Below are positions 1-9,664 of a stretch of 64,000 nucleotides of DNA, one piece after another. The position numbers and the translations under genes are program-made. The DNA comes from Streptomyces sp. NBC_01198 (GTDB lineage: Bacteria; Actinomycetota; Actinomycetes; Streptomycetales; Streptomycetaceae), in the NCBI RefSeq assembly GCF_036010485.1, contig NZ_CP108568.1, forward strand, positions 620,001-684,000, read 5' to 3'. The stretch's first letter is position 1, and every line of letters starts with the position of its first letter. The notes beneath the pieces are model-generated. The model was not told the DNA's origin and did no database searches. It worked only from the letters and a program-made list of their open reading frames with translations.

Positions 1-2
1 CC

Positions 3-2039
3 AACGTCCTCAAGGCCGAGCTGCCGGCCTTCGGCGGCGGTCAGAGCACGATCGTCTTCGCCACCCACGGCAGCGCGAAAGTCACCGACCCGCCGCTCAA
101 GGCGGTGATCGACCAGGGCCTGAGCAGGCTGCGATCGGTGCCGCAGGTCTCCACCGTGGTGGATCCGTACCGCAGCGGTCTGGTCTCGCAGAGCGGGCAG
201 GTCGCCCTCGGGCAGGTGCAGTGGACGGCGCAGCCGGCCGACGTCAAGGACGCGAATCTCGACAAGGTCAAGGACGCCATGAAACCGGTGCAGGCCGCCG
301 GCGTCGAGGTGGAGTACAACGGCAGCGTCTTTCCCGGCTGGCGGCTGGAGGTCTCCGAGCTGCCCGAACTGGCCGGGCTGATCGTCGCGTTCATCATCCT
401 GATGATCACCTTCGGTGCCTTCGCGGCGGCCGGCATGCCCATCCTGGGCGCGATCATCGGCGTGATCACCACGCTGATGGGCGTCACGGCCGTCGCGTCC
501 GTGGTGACGATCGCCTCCGCGTCGACCACGGTCGCCCTGATGCTCGGCCTGTCCTGCGGTATCGACTACGGCGTCTTCATCCTCTACCGCCACCGCACCA
601 ACCTGCTCAACGGCATGACGCCGGAGGAGTCGGTGCCGCTGGCCATGGGCACGGCGGGCAGCTCCGTGGTCTTCGCCGCGCTCACGGTCATCATCGCCCT
701 GATCGGGCTGACCGTGGTGGGCATCCCGTTCCTGACGGTGATGGGCCTGGCCGCCGCGGCCTCGGTCACCGTCGCGCTGCTCATCGCCCTGACGTTCCTG
801 CCCGCGGTGCTCGGCTTCGCCGGGATGAAGGTGGCCACCTTCACCCGCGTACCGCTGCTCGGCTCGCACGTCGAGCGGGTCGCCCGCAGGTCCGCCGCCG
901 ATCCGGGCAGCCCGGCCGGCGCCCGCTGGGCCCGCTTCGTCGTGCGGCACCGGATCCTCGTGCTCGTCGGCGGGGTGGCGCTGCTCTGCGTGCTGGCGAT
1001 CCCGGCCCTCAGCATCAGGCTCGGCCTGCCCAGCGGCGCCTCGAAGCCGACGAGCAACACCCAGCGCAAGGCGTACGACCTGACGACCGAGGGCTTCGGC
1101 GCCGGCTTCAACGGTGCGCTGCTGATCGTCGTCCAGGACGTCAGGCAGCCCTCGGACACCCTGCGCGTCGCGGCGGCGCTGAAGAAGGAGCCCGACGTCC
1201 AGCAGGTGACGCCGGTGACCGCGCAGAACGCCACGTCGCTGATCCGGCTGATCCCACGGTCCGCGCCGAACGACCCCTCCACCGCCTCGCTCGTGCACCG
1301 GCTGCGCCACGACCGGGCGTCGATCGAGGACGGCACCGGCACGTCGATCCTGGTCGGCGGCACCACCGCGTCCAACATCGACGTCTCCTCCAAGCTCTCC
1401 GGCGCGCTGCCGGTCTTCCTCGTCGTGGTGGTCGGCCTCGCCTTCGTCCTGCTGACCTTCGCCTTCCGGACCATCCTGGTGCCGATCAAGTCGATCCTGG
1501 GCTTCCTGCTGTCGATGGCCGCGGCCCTCGGCGCGCAGGTGGCGGTCTTCCAGTGGGGCTGGGGCCGCCACGTCTTCGGGATCACCCCGTCCGAGACGAT
1601 CAGCTTCCTGCCGATCATCATGCTGGCGATCATCTTCGGACTGTCCAGCGACTACGAGGTCTTCGTCGTCTCCCGGGTCAAGGAGGACTACACCAAGAAC
1701 GGCGACGCCCGGCGTGCCGTCGAGCGCGGCACCGGGGTGTCGGCCCGGGTGGTCACCGCCGCGGCACTGATCATGTTCTTCATCTTCGTGGCCTTCATGT
1801 TCACCGACGACCCGACCATCAAGGCGATCGGGTTCAGCTTCGCGGCGGGCGTCTTCCTTGACGCCTTCGTCGTCCGCCTCACCCTGGTGCCGGCCGTCAT
1901 GGCGATCGTCCGCGCCAGACTCTGGTACCACCCGCAGTGGTTCGACCGGCACATCCCCGACCCGGACATCGAGGGCCAGCGCCTCGAACGCGACCTGGCC
2001 AGCGGCAGACTCCACCGGGCCGGCGGCGCCGCCCGCTGA
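3..2039 (+). CDS. MMPL-family (RND superfamily) membrane transporter, 5' end outside window
   Basis: The frame is open from the first bases of the window, so the N-terminus is missing; about 678 residues remain. The protein is a large lipid or hydrophobic-substrate exporter of the MMPL type. It shows two blocks of membrane helices, each carrying the typical acidic-aromatic core: GIDYGVF followed by a YRHR turn near 560-590, and SSDYEVF followed by SRVKEDY near 1645-1690. Extracytoplasmic loops lie between. Actinobacterial relatives export lipids, pigments or drugs, and the substrate here cannot be told. The last 35 or so residues are hydrophilic and cytoplasmic. The family is certain; the role is not. 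Confidence 0.9.
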   Translation, partial: NVLKAELPAFGGGQSTIVFATHGSAKVTDPPLKAVIDQGLSRLRSVPQVSTVVDPYRSGLVSQSGQVALGQVQWTAQPADVKDANLDKVKDAMKPVQAAGVEVEYNGSVFPGWRLEVSELPELAGLIVAFIILMITFGAFAAAGMPILGAIIGVITTLMGVTAVASVVTIASASTTVALMLGLSCGIDYGVFILYRHRTNLLNGMTPEESVPLAMGTAGSSVVFAALTVIIALIGLTVVGIPFLTVMGLAAAASVTVALLIALTFLPAVLGFAGMKVATFTRVPLLGSHVERVARRSAADPGSPAGARWARFVVRHRILVLVGGVALLCVLAIPALSIRLGLPSGASKPTSNTQRKAYDLTTEGFGAGFNGALLIVVQDVRQPSDTLRVAAALKKEPDVQQVTPVTAQNATSLIRLIPRSAPNDPSTASLVHRLRHDRASIEDGTGTSILVGGTTASNIDVSSKLSGALPVFLVVVVGLAFVLLTFAFRTILVPIKSILGFLLSMAAALGAQVAVFQWGWGRHVFGITPSETISFLPIIMLAIIFGLSSDYEVFVVSRVKEDYTKNGDARRAVERGTGVSARVVTAAALIMFFIFVAFMFTDDPTIKAIGFSFAAGVFLDAFVVRLTLVPAVMAIVRARLWYHPQWFDRHIPDPDIEGQRLERDLASGRLHRAGGAAR

Positions 2040-2156
2040 TACGCCCCGCATTCGTACCGAACGCCCGGGCCGCGCCAGGCCATGTGACGAGTGTTCACAT
2101 GACGGTCGACAGCCGGACAGTAGCGGTCCTCATGGCATCCGTTGCCCTGTACATCA

Positions 2157-5100
2157 ATGAGGATCATGAAACTTCACAAGAAGGCCCGCTGGGCGGCCGT
2201 GGCGGCGATCGCCGCGGCCGCCACGGTGGCCGGCCTGGTGGGGGCCGAGACCGGGGGCGGCAGCGCCGCGGCGGCCAGCACCGGCCAGCGGTACGCCGCC
2301 GAATGCCCCGCGGCGGACGTGGTGAGCCCGGCCCTGGACACCAACCTGATCGGGAACCCCGGCGCCGAGGACTACACCGCGGCCACCGCGCTCGGCGCGC
2401 CGGACGGCGACCCGCAGTACGTACCGGACTGCTGGGAGGCGAGCTCCCCGATGGACGCGCCGGGCGCCGTCCTGGAGTCGTACGCCTCCTAGGTCCCCGG
2501 CCAGACCGGCAGCCGGGGCTTCTACGGCGGCTACGACTACGAGTCCCCGCAGGTCTCGATCGTGGGCGTCACCACCACCGCCACCCAGATGATCGACGTC
2601 AGCTCGCTGGACGCGGGCGGCAAGTCGTACACGCTGACCGGCGCGATCGGCGGCTACACCACCCAGACCGACTACGCGACGGTCACCGCCGCTTTCGAGG
2701 ACGCCGACGGCGGCACCCTCGGCTCCGCGGTGATCGGCCCGGTCAACGCCGCCCAGCGCGGCAACGTCACCAGCCTCGTCCCCGAGGCCGCGGTCGGCAC
2801 GGTCCCGGCGGGCACCGCGCGGATCCTCGTCACCGTCGCGTCGACCGGCGTCAGCGCCGGCTACGGCATCGACGGCCGCGCCGACGACCTGAACCTGACG
2901 ATCGCCGCGAGCGGAACGGGCCAGCGCTACAGCGCGCCCTGCCCGGCCGCCGACCAGGTCAGCCCGGCGCTGAACGCCAACCTGATCGAGAACCCCGGCG
3001 CCGAGGACTACGCCGCGGCCACCGCGCTCGGCGCCCCGGCGGGCGACGACCAGACCGTCGCCGACTGCTGGACCAGCGCCTCCCCGCTGAGCGCGCCGGA
3101 CAGCACCCAGGAGTCGCGGCCGTCGACCTACCCCGGCGTGACCGGCGGCCGGGTCTTCTACGGCGGCACCAACCCCGGCACCGTCCAGGTCGCGGGCGTG
3201 GTCACCACGGGTTCCCAGCTCATCGACGTCAGCTCGCTGAACGCCGACGGCCAGCCGTTCAAGCTGACCGGTGAGGTGGGCGGCTACGCGGCACAGGGCG
3301 ACTACGCCCAGGTCGTCGCCACCTTCGAGGACGACAAGGGCGCGGGCCTCGGCTCCGCGGGCATCGGCCCGGCCACCGCCGCCCAGCGCGGCAGCGCCTC
3401 CGAGCTGCTTCCTGACGGTACGTACGGGGTGATCCCGGCCGGCACCAGGAAGGTCCTCGTCACGATCATCACGGCGGCCGTCAGCAGCGGCGCCGACAGC
3501 GACGGCACCGCCGACAACCTGAACCTGACCATCGGCCGGCAGGCCGCCGGCCAGTCCTACACCGCGCCCTGCCCGGCCGCCGACCAGGTCACCCCGGCGC
3601 TGAACGCCAACCTGATCGAGAACCCCGGCGCCGAGGACTACACCGCGGCCACCGCGCTCGGCGCCCCACTGGGCGACGACCAGACCGTCGCCGACTGCTG
3701 GACCAGCGCCTCCCCGCTCAACCCGCCGGACGGCACCCAGGAGTCGCGGCCGTCGACCTACCCCGGCGTGACCGGCAGCCGGGACTTCTACGGCGGCACC
3801 AACCCCAGCACCGTCTCGATCCCGGGCATCACCACCACCGGCACCCAGTCGATCGACGTCGGCTCGCTGGCCACCGGCGGCCAGCCGTTCCTGCTCTCCG
3901 GTGACCTCGGCGGCTACGCGACCCAGGGCGACTACGCGACGGTCACCGCCGCGTTCCAGGACGCCAAGGGCGCCACCCTCGGCTCCGCCGTCATCGGCCC
4001 GGTCACCGCGGGCCAGCGCAACAACGTCTCAAGCCTGGTCCACCAGGCCTGGCACGGCACGGTCCCGGCCGGCACCGGCAGGATCGTCGTCAAGATCGCC
4101 ACGGTCGGCGTCAGCAGCGGCGCGAACAGCGACGGCGCGGCGGACAACGTCAGCCTGACGATCGGATCCAGCGCGGCACCGGCCGGCCCGATCCTGCAGA
4201 CGATGCCCTACGCGTCGGTGGGCGACGACACGGGCACCCACGTGGACCCGGGCTCCGGCGCCGTCGTCCCCAACGTCACCCCCGGCTCGCTCTACCGCCC
4301 GGCCGGCCTCTCGGTCGGCGGCGGCGCGGTCTACGTGTCGAACACCGGCGACAACGTGGTCGCCGAGCTGCGGAACGGCGGCACCTCGATCCTGGCCGGG
4401 TCGCTGGAGGGCTCCGGCGAGAAGGGCGACCACGGCAAGGCCGACGAGGCGACGATGTACCAGCCCGCCGGCACCGCGGCGGACGCCGGCGGCGACCTGT
4501 TCATCGCGGACAGCGGCGACAACGCCGTCCGCGAGGTCACCCAGAACGGCGTGATCGAGCGGTTCGCCGGAACGGGCACCGCGGGGCACGGGCTGTCCCT
4601 GATCGCCCGGTCCGTCCAGCTGGACGGCCCCGCGGCGGTGGCGGTCGACGCGGCCAAGGACGTCTACATCGCCGACACCCGCAACAACCGGGTGATCGAG
4701 GTGTCCCCGCGGAAGCTGGTCATCGCCGTGATCGGCACCGGCAGCGCGGGTTACGCCGGGGACGGCAAGGCGGCCTCGCACGCGCGGCTGAACCAGCCGA
4801 CCGGGCTGGCGCTGGACGCCAGGGGCAACCTCTACATCGCCGACTCGGCCAACAACGTGATCCGCCGGGTCGACGCCAGGACCGGGGTCATCACCACGGT
4901 GGCCGGCAACTACGCCGCGGGCATTGCGTCCGACGGCCTCGGCGCCTTCGCCGGCGACGGCGGCCCGGCGACCTCGGCGCGGCTCAACGACCCGCAGGGG
5001 GTGGCCGTGGACGGCGCCGGCGACCTCTTCGTCGCCGACACCGTGAACAACGCGATCCGCCGGATCACCCCGGCCGGGACCATCACCACCGTGGTGAACT

Positions 5101-5297
5101 CCTCGGCCGCGCCCGGCGGGGAGAGCAGCGGTGCGGCGCCCGCCGCCTCGAAGCTCAACACCCCCTACGCGGTGGCGGTCGACCCGTCCACGAACTTCCT
5201 CTACCTCGCCGACACGCACAACAACGCCGTGGCGCAGGTGCTCGGCGTCGCGCGGTCCGGCGCCGCGGCGGGGCCGGTGGCCCCCAGCACGTCCTGA
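2157..5297 (+). pseudogene. Secreted three-repeat plus NHL beta-propeller protein, interrupted by an in-frame TAG
   Basis: One reading frame runs from ATG 2157 (or ATG 2166, better placed behind the AGGA-like stretch) to TGA 5297, except for a single TAG at 2490-2492, about codon 112. Frame and sequence similarity continue unbroken across the stop. The N-terminus is a signal peptide (KLHKKARWAA followed by an Ala/Val-rich core). Three approximately 210-residue repeats follow, each with CPAAD, NPGAEDY and FYGG motifs; the stop falls in the first. From about 4200 to the end come NHL-type propeller repeats (YIADTRNNRV, YIADSANNVI, FVADTVNNAI). The product would be an exported cell-surface or matrix protein. 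As it stands only a short secreted fragment would be made, unless the stop is read through or is a base error. GTG 2562 could restart translation but would lack a signal peptide. Confidence 0.75.
2277..4172 (+). repeat. Three tandem coding repeats, about 630 bp each
   Basis: The units begin at about 2277, 2913 and 3543. The period is 636 bp between units 1 and 2, and 630 bp between units 2 and 3, measured from the GGC-CAG codons at 2283, 2919 and 3549. Units 2 and 3 are nearly identical at DNA level over roughly their first 220 bp (2940-3160 against 3570-3790). That suggests recent duplication or gene conversion. Unit 1 is more diverged and carries the TAG stop. Confidence 0.85.
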
Positions 5298-5326
5298 CCC
5301 GGCCCACGAGACCAAGAAGAGAGACG

Positions 5327-6898
5327 ATGAGCACCACCGAATCCTCCCGCCCGGGCATATCCCGCCGCCGGTTCGTCACCACCGCGGCCGCGCTGGCCGG
5401 TGCCGCGGGCATGGCCGGCGTGCTGCCGGAGAACCTCGCGCGGGCCGCGACCGCCGGCCCGGTCAAGGGCGGCCTGTCCGAGATCAAGCACGTCGTGTAC
5501 GTGATGATGGAGAACCGCTCCTTCGACCACTACTTCGGCACCTTCCCCGGTGCCCGCGGCTTCAGCGACCGCACCGCCGTCAAGCTGCCGAACGGCAACT
5601 CGGTCTTCCAGCAGCCCGATCCGGCCAACCCCGACGGCTATCTCGAACCGTTCCACATGTCCACCATCACCACCGGTGCCGCCGCGGTCCCCTCGCTGTC
5701 CCACGACTGGCGCGACCAGCACGCCTCGTGGAACCAGGGCGCGATGGACGGCTGGCTGTCCACCCACCTCGCCTCGGACGGCGAGGTCAACGGGTCCTAC
5801 ACAATGGGGTACTTCACCCGCGAGGACATCCCGTTCCACTGGGCGCTCGCCGAGTCCTTCACCCTGCTGGACAACTACCACTGCTCGGTCCTGGGCCCGA
5901 CGGACCCGAACCGGCTGGTGTGGATGTCCGGCACCAACGACCCGCAGGGCAAGCACGGCGGCCCGGTGCTGGAGACCGTCACGCCGAACCCGCTGACCTA
6001 CCCCTCGGCCGCGGAGATCCTCCACGACGCCGGATACAGCGTCAAGACGTACTTCTCCGGCGCCACCAGCGGCTTCAACGTCTTCTCCTGGTTCGCGAAC
6101 TTCCAGGACACCACGACGCTGCCGGTCTCGCTGTACAACTCCGTGATGACCGGCGGCACCCTGTACGGCGACGGGGCGCCCGGCGGCGTCGGCAACCCGG
6201 TCAGCCCGACGCCGGCCGCGGACCCGGCGCTCGGCTTCGAGGAGGACTGCGCCAACGGCGTCCTCGCGGACGTGTCCTGGCTGTTCATGCCGAGCGAGGC
6301 CGACGAGCACCCGCCGAACCTCCCCGCGGCCGGCGCGCAGTACGTGGCGTCCAAGCTGGAGGCGCTCGCCGCCAACGAGGACCTGTGGAACTCGACAGTC
6401 TTCGTGCTCAACTACGACGAGAACGACGGGTTCTTCGACCACGTCCCGCCGCCCGTCCCGCAACACTCCAGGTACCCCGAGGAGTTCATCGACCTGCCCT
6501 CGCCGAAGGGCACCCCGGGCGGCGGGCTGCCGGTCGGCGCGGGCTTCCGGGTGCCGTGTATCATCGTCTCCCCGTGGACCGTGGGCGGCAAGATCTTCTC
6601 CGAGGTCTCCGACCACACCTCCGGGCTGCAGTTCATCGAGACGATCACCGCGGCCGGCGGCCTGTCCGGCCACGGACCGGTCACGTTCTCGCCGATCAGC
6701 ACCTGGCGGCGGCGGACGTTCGGTGACTTCACCGGCGCCCTGCGCCTGCACGACCGCAAGCCGGCCCCGGCCAACACCCAGTTCGAGGCCTCCACCGCGG
6801 CGGCCAACCTGGCTGCGCAGGCCACGGCGGCGACGCAGCCGATGCCGCCGCGTCCCGGCGCCACCCAGTCCCTGCCGAGGCAGCAGCACCACGGCTGA
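5327..6898 (+). CDS. Tat-exported phosphoesterase, phospholipase C / acid phosphatase family
   Basis: This 523-residue protein belongs to the phosphoesterase (phospholipase C-like) branch of the alkaline phosphatase superfamily. A twin-arginine signal lies at residues 12-30 (SRRRFV plus a hydrophobic core), so it is probably exported folded. The metal-binding signature MMENRSFDHYFG lies near residues 56-67, and a second signature, NYDENDGFFDHV, near 362. Classical phosphatidylcholine phospholipases C of this family are about 700 residues because of extra C-terminal domains. Those are absent here, so the substrate may be a simpler phosphate ester. ATG 5327 follows an AAGAGAG ribosome site. It lies 29 bp after the propeller gene and may share its transcript. 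A hairpin terminator follows. Confidence 0.85.
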   Translation: MSTTESSRPGISRRRFVTTAAALAGAAGMAGVLPENLARAATAGPVKGGLSEIKHVVYVMMENRSFDHYFGTFPGARGFSDRTAVKLPNGNSVFQQPDPANPDGYLEPFHMSTITTGAAAVPSLSHDWRDQHASWNQGAMDGWLSTHLASDGEVNGSYTMGYFTREDIPFHWALAESFTLLDNYHCSVLGPTDPNRLVWMSGTNDPQGKHGGPVLETVTPNPLTYPSAAEILHDAGYSVKTYFSGATSGFNVFSWFANFQDTTTLPVSLYNSVMTGGTLYGDGAPGGVGNPVSPTPAADPALGFEEDCANGVLADVSWLFMPSEADEHPPNLPAAGAQYVASKLEALAANEDLWNSTVFVLNYDENDGFFDHVPPPVPQHSRYPEEFIDLPSPKGTPGGGLPVGAGFRVPCIIVSPWTVGGKIFSEVSDHTSGLQFIETITAAGGLSGHGPVTFSPISTWRRRTFGDFTGALRLHDRKPAPANTQFEASTAAANLAAQATAATQPMPPRPGATQSLPRQQHHG

Positions 6899-6917
6899 CC
6901 CTCCGGGACAGCACCCG

Positions 6918-6956
6918 GGCGAAGGGCCGTCCGCCGCCGGCGGGCGGCCCTTCGCC
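6918..6956 (+). terminator. Hairpin after the phosphoesterase gene
   Basis: A 12-bp perfect inverted repeat (6918-6929 with 6945-6956) lies 20 bp past the stop codon, with a GC-rich loop and no T-run. This is typical of high-GC actinobacterial terminators. Confidence 0.65.
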
Positions 6957-7078
6957 GCTCCGGCCGGTGAGATCGCCGGGCCGGCAGGGGCGGCGGGCGG
7001 ACCGGGACCAGGGCGGCGGAAAATACCTCGCGTGAGTGTTCGGTTCGGGGGCAGGCGGCTCCTCGGAGGCTGATACTC

Positions 7079-7249
7079 ATGGGACCGTTGCTCATCGTTC
7101 TTCTGCTCGCGCTGCTGCTGTTCGGCGCGGGCTTCGCTCTCCACCTCCTGTGGTGGATCGCGGTGGTCGTACTCGTCGTATGGCTGCTCGGATTCGTGGT
7201 GCGCGGCACCCACTCCAGCGGCAGTCGCGGCCGCTGGTACCGCTGGTAG
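7079..7249 (+). CDS. 56-aa hydrophobic membrane protein
   Basis: This small gene is easily missed. ATG 7079 sits behind GGAGG (7064-7068) and the product is 56 residues. It starts MGPLLIVLLLALLLFGAGF, has a second hydrophobic run (LLWWIAVVVLVVWLLGFVV) and ends in a short basic, aromatic tail (RGRWYRW). That is two membrane helices joined by a very short turn. Near-identical tiny hydrophobic proteins are widespread and unassigned in Streptomyces. It is monocistronic, with a very strong terminator immediately downstream. The function is unknown. Confidence 0.8.
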   Translation: MGPLLIVLLLALLLFGAGFALHLLWWIAVVVLVVWLLGFVVRGTHSSGSRGRWYRW

Positions 7250-7262
7250 TACCGGCGGTCCC

Positions 7263-7320
7263 GCAGACGGATGGCGGGTGCCCCCGACCTGGTGGTCGGG
7301 GGCACCCGCCATCCGTCTGC
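7263..7320 (+). terminator. 27-bp perfect hairpin terminator
   Basis: Arms 7263-7289 and 7294-7320 are perfectly complementary over 27 bp with a TGGT loop, 13 bp after the stop of the 56-aa gene. There is no T-tract. It is the longest uninterrupted hairpin I found in the window. Confidence 0.8.
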
Positions 7321-7482
7321 CGCACAGGCCGCACGCGGCACCGGTGCGCCCCGGCTCACCCGTCCGGGCGAGAGCCGATCGGCCCGGCGAGCGGTGCCCG
7401 GCGAGCCTTCCTAGGCTGGGCGCAAGCCCGAAGCGTGGCCCGGCCATCCCTTCTGACCGGGACGGAGTTCCCTGGAGGAACG

Positions 7483-7944
7483 ATGGCGGTACGGCACCAC
7501 CTCATCGAGCGGTCCCCGCAGCAGGTCTGGTCCCTGCTGGCCGATCCTGCGCACTTCAGCGACTGGGTGGTCGGCGTGGACGGCTCCGAGCCCGGCCGTG
7601 GCAGCTGGCCCGCGGTGGGCGCGGATCTCGAATACCAGGTGGCACTCGGTCCGTGGCGGGGCGGTGGCCGCACCATCGTCCGGCGCTGCGAGCCGCCGCA
7701 CCTGCTGGAGCTGGAGGCGGACAGCGGTCCGCTCGGCACGGCCAGGATCGCCATCGAGGTCCGGCCCTGGGGCGAGCTGGACAGCCTCGTCCTCATCGAC
7801 GAGCACCCGCTGCGCGGCGCCGCGGGGTCGCTGCACAACCTCGCCGTCGACGCCTTCCTCCAGCTGCGGCACCGCAGCATGCTCGACCGGCTGGCCGACG
7901 TCGTGGAGAAGTCGACCCCCAGGAAGCCCGGCGGGGCCGGCTGA
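7483..7944 (+). CDS. SRPBCC (START/Bet v1-like) family protein
   Basis: The 153-residue protein has the SRPBCC pattern: an N-terminal strand with IERSPQQVWSLLADPAHFSDWV, a central beta-sheet and a long C-terminal helix (AVDAFLQLRHRSMLDRLADVVE). Such proteins bind hydrophobic ligands in a cavity and include polyketide cyclases and lipid carriers; the ligand here is unknown. ATG 7483 follows GGAGG (7473-7477). Its TGA overlaps the start of the next gene by one base, so the two are probably co-translated and may handle the same hydrophobic substrate. Confidence 0.85.
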   Translation: MAVRHHLIERSPQQVWSLLADPAHFSDWVVGVDGSEPGRGSWPAVGADLEYQVALGPWRGGGRTIVRRCEPPHLLELEADSGPLGTARIAIEVRPWGELDSLVLIDEHPLRGAAGSLHNLAVDAFLQLRHRSMLDRLADVVEKSTPRKPGGAG

Positions 7945-9560
7945 TGGCGGACGCCGTCGTCATCGGAGCGGGGCCCAACGGCCTGGTCGCGGCGAACGTG
8001 CTGGCCGACGCGGGCTGGAGCGTGGAGGTCATCGAGGAGCAGCCGGAGCCGGGCGGGGCGGTGCGCAGCGACCGGGGCGTCGACCCGGACTTCGTCAGCG
8101 ACCTCTTCAGCTCCTTCTACCCGCTGGCCGCCGCCTCCCCCGCGCTGGCCGCGCTCCACCTGGAGGACGAGGGGCTGCGCTGGAGCCACGCGCCGGCCGT
8201 GCTCGCCCACCCGCTGCCGGACGGCCGCTGCGCGGTGCTGAGCCGCGACCTCGACGACACCGCGGAGAACCTGGACGCCTTCGCGCCCGGTGACGGGGCG
8301 GCATGGCGGGAGCTGTACGGACTGTGGGAGCAGGTGGGCGAGCCCCTGCTCGGCTCGCTGTTCGCGCCCTTCCCTCCGGTCCGCGCCGGCCTGAAGCTGC
8401 TCGCGCGGGTACGGACGGCGGGCGGGCTGCGGCTGGCCCGCACCATGCTGCTGCCGGTGCGGCGCCTCGGCGAGGAGCACTTCGCCGGGGAGGGCGGCCG
8501 GCTGCTGCTGGCCGGCAACGCCCTGCACGCCGACCTGTCCCCCGAGTCCGCGATCGGCGGCGGCTTCGGCTGGCTGATGTCGATGCTCGGCCAGAGCCGC
8601 GGCTTCCCCGTCCCGGTCGGCGGCTCCTCGGCGCTGACCGACGCCCTGGTCAGCCGGCTGGAGCGGCTGGGCGGCCGGGTGCGGTGCGGGGAGCGGGTGA
8701 CGGAGGTCGTGGTGCGCGGCGGCCGGGCGCTGGGCGTCAGGACCGCCGGCGGCGACGCGGTACGGGCCCGGCGGGCGGTGCTCGCCGACGTCTCGGCGCC
8801 CGCGCTGTTCACCCGGCTGGTGGCGGCCGAGCATCTGCCCGCCCGGCTTCTCGACGACCTGCGGCGCGGCTTCCAGTGGGACTTCTCCACCTTCAAGGTG
8901 GACTGGGCGCTCGACGGGCCGGTCCCCTGGGCGGCCGAGGGAGCCGCCGGTGCGGGCACCGTGCACCTGGCGGACAGCGTGGACGACCTGACGCGGTTCG
9001 CCGCGCAGATCGCGACAAAGCACGTGCCCGACCAGCCCTTCGCGCTGTTCGGGCAGATGACCACCTCGGACCCGACCCGCTCCCCGCGGGGCACCGAGTC
9101 GGCGTGGGCGTACACCCACGTACCGCAGGACGTCAGGGGCGACGCCGGCGACGACGGCATCACCGGGAGCTGGGACCGCCGCGAGCAGGAGGCGATGGCC
9201 GACCGGGTGGAGGCCCGGGTCGAGCGGTACGCGCCCGGTTTCCGCGACCTGATCCGCAACCGCCGGATCCTGGCGCCGACGACGCTCCAGTCCATGGACG
9301 CCAACCTTCGGGGCGGCGCGATCAACGGCGGTACCACCGCGATGCACCAGCAGCTCGTCTTCCGCCCCACGCCCGCCGCCGGCCGCCCGGAGACCCCGGT
9401 GCGTGGTCTGTATCTCGCCTCGTCATCGGCGCACCCCGGCGGCGGCGTCCACGGCGCACCGGGCGCCAACGCCGCCCGCGCCGCCCTTCGGCCCCCGCTC
9501 GCCCGCTCCGTGATCAGCTCCGCGGAACGCGCCCTGGCCCGCCGCCCGGCGGCGGGTTAG
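7944..9560 (+). CDS. FAD-dependent oxidoreductase, phytoene desaturase/PYROXD2-like
   Basis: The 538-residue flavoprotein opens with a dinucleotide-binding fold (VVIGAGPNGLVAANVLADAGW, then an acidic EVIEEQ strand end). It closes with the family C-terminal pattern ASSSAHPGGGVHGAPGANAA, which binds FAD in phytoene-desaturase-like enzymes. Reactions in this family include carotenoid or lipid desaturation and isomerisation. No carotenoid genes lie nearby, so the substrate is open. The start overlaps the SRPBCC stop (TGATG), indicating translational coupling. Pairing with a ligand-binding SRPBCC protein suggests a hydrophobic substrate (inference). Confidence 0.85.
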   Translation: MADAVVIGAGPNGLVAANVLADAGWSVEVIEEQPEPGGAVRSDRGVDPDFVSDLFSSFYPLAAASPALAALHLEDEGLRWSHAPAVLAHPLPDGRCAVLSRDLDDTAENLDAFAPGDGAAWRELYGLWEQVGEPLLGSLFAPFPPVRAGLKLLARVRTAGGLRLARTMLLPVRRLGEEHFAGEGGRLLLAGNALHADLSPESAIGGGFGWLMSMLGQSRGFPVPVGGSSALTDALVSRLERLGGRVRCGERVTEVVVRGGRALGVRTAGGDAVRARRAVLADVSAPALFTRLVAAEHLPARLLDDLRRGFQWDFSTFKVDWALDGPVPWAAEGAAGAGTVHLADSVDDLTRFAAQIATKHVPDQPFALFGQMTTSDPTRSPRGTESAWAYTHVPQDVRGDAGDDGITGSWDRREQEAMADRVEARVERYAPGFRDLIRNRRILAPTTLQSMDANLRGGAINGGTTAMHQQLVFRPTPAAGRPETPVRGLYLASSSAHPGGGVHGAPGANAARAALRPPLARSVISSAERALARRPAAG

Positions 9561-9664
9561 CGCCCGGCGGCGGATACCGCCGCACGGGCCCCTGCCGTGC
9601 GGCCGGCCGGGGGAATCCGCCGGTGCGCGGGCGTGCCGCCGCAGGGAAAGGGAACCCGCAGGGC

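Noticed and set aside
2562..5297. Separate gene starting at GTG 2562
   Set aside because: The frame and repeat homology extend upstream through the TAG to a signal peptide, so this is the downstream part of one interrupted gene rather than an independent one.
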